Assembly: GCA_029207755.1 (NCBI GenBank)
Contig: JARCOQ010000002.1
Location: 9,005,156 to 9,069,155 of the forward strand
Source: Chamaea fasciata
Taxonomy: Eukaryota > Chordata > Aves > Passeriformes > Sylviidae
Direction: 5' to 3'
Length of the DNA: 64,000 nucleotides
Below are positions 62,999-64,000 of the stretch, in pieces (the stretch's first letter is position 1; the number at the start of each line of letters is the position of its first letter). The notes beneath the pieces are model-generated. The model saw only the letters and a list, made by a program, of their open reading frames with translations, was not told where the DNA came from and did no database searches. Made by a program: the position numbers and the translations under genes.

Positions 62999-64000
62999 CA
63001 CGGAGCTGTCTTATAAAAGCACAAAAGTATTGAAAGGATAGATAACTTTCTGAAGCTGGCAGCTGTAGTTCAGTGGAGCCGTGCCAGCCTACTCCAGCTG
63101 AGCATCAGGCCTGCACTCTTCACAAACAGAAATAAACATTTTATTAAATCAAACCTTCTCCTTGCTGTGCTTTTACATCTAAAAACTTTTACCAGCAGGC
63201 AACACCCTGCTAATGCTGCATAAAGCATTTTAGAGACACACTTCCTGGGTAGTTTTTGCCTGAGAGGAGAATCTTCTCTCCCTGGTCTCTCATCACTCTA
63301 AGCACCTGGTGCCACTGCAACAAGAGCCTTGTGCTTTATATTGCTCTGCTTCCTGGTGTATTATTTGTGTTACCTCCATCACTGGTGCAGGCCTTAACCA
63401 TCTTTCCAACAGTAAACAATCAAAGGGCTTGGACTTTTTTAATAGCATTAAAATTAATGCTGTGAAAATGAAATGAATTCCTATTTCCACCTTTTGAGCA
63501 GCAGCCTGCCAAGAAATCACCGAGCTGATGGGTTTCAGCTTTCAGGGTGGCCAACCTCTTTCTGAAGTTTAGTTTCCAGCCCACACATATAATCTGTCAG
63601 ACTTTGATCCACCACAAAAAAGTATGACAGCAGAACGAGGTGTTCCCTCTACATCTCAGCTGTAATTGCTCAGAATTTTGCTTAATCAGGAAATCCTCAG
63701 TACCTGTCAGGCCCAAGCCAGGGCAGGATGTTGTGACAAGGGTCATCCTGTTTCTCTCATCAGTCTCACATTACTAGATGTGCTACATTGGCAGGAAGAT
63801 AATAAAGCTTGCTATAGACTCTGGAATTCCCTTTGGGTTTCAAGTAACAGGCTTGCCAAAAGTGGTTCACCTTATTTTTAAATATTTCATGGCTGCATAA
63901 CAAGTGCCAGATGCTGGTCAGAAACTGGACTTAGAGCTGGCCACTCAATCAGCAGAAAAAAAGGAAATTGAAACAACTTTTATTTAGCTGCTGCCAATAT
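62994..64000. other. Non-coding DNA at the right edge
   Basis: No gene is supported. At 63069-63114 the order CAGTGGAGCCGTGCCAGCC, then ACTCCAGCTGAGCATCAGGCC resembles, from memory, a short motif common in amniote non-coding DNA (CAGTGGAGT...CCAGCTGAGGATCTGG), probably an ancient LINE or SINE relic. Overlapping frames at 63256-63520 (69 and 75 codons) are not recognised. Confidence 0.45.

Overview
The window looks like AT-rich, non-coding nuclear DNA from a bird. The main evidence is four decayed CR1-type LINE fragments, one of which still ends in the ATTCTATG-like octamer repeats typical of the CR1 3' terminus. A degraded LTR also matches, from memory, an endogenous-retrovirus LTR family widespread in bird genomes. 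CR1 also occurs in crocodilians and turtles, so bird (probably neoavian, possibly a songbird) is an inference. No bacterial-type gene organisation is present, and no exon, rRNA, tRNA or CRISPR array could be supported.

Layout. Positions 1-5 kb are plain AT-rich DNA holding two ancient copies of an unrecognised 105-bp sequence (1954-2058 and 4314-4418). A CR1 fragment lies at 5010-5577 (+), an older one at 8381-8730 (-), a CR1 terminus at 15497-15562 (+) and another fragment at 19810-20117 (+). Low-complexity T/G or A/C tracts lie at about 7.4, 8.0, 11.2, 15.1, 32.4, 41.7, 45.3, 50.1 and 57.5 kb. A partial retroviral LTR on the minus strand is at 39016-39515. A second unrecognised duplicated element occurs at 45481-45591 and 47591-47688. 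Microsatellites include (AT)20 at 38097 and GATA repeats at 52500. The longest poly-A is 50 nt at 62944.

No genes work together here. The window is best read as part of a gene desert or a very large intron. The open frames are short, mostly shadows of repeats or homopolymers, and encode nothing recognised. The most interesting signals are the two home-made repeat families, a 33-bp near-perfect palindrome at 59516, an 18-bp perfect palindrome at 40814, an A/C-T/G inverted pair at 45.2-45.4 kb, and two stretches with unusually few stops (13.3-13.9 kb and 44.4-45.2 kb). No convincing new biological system was found.
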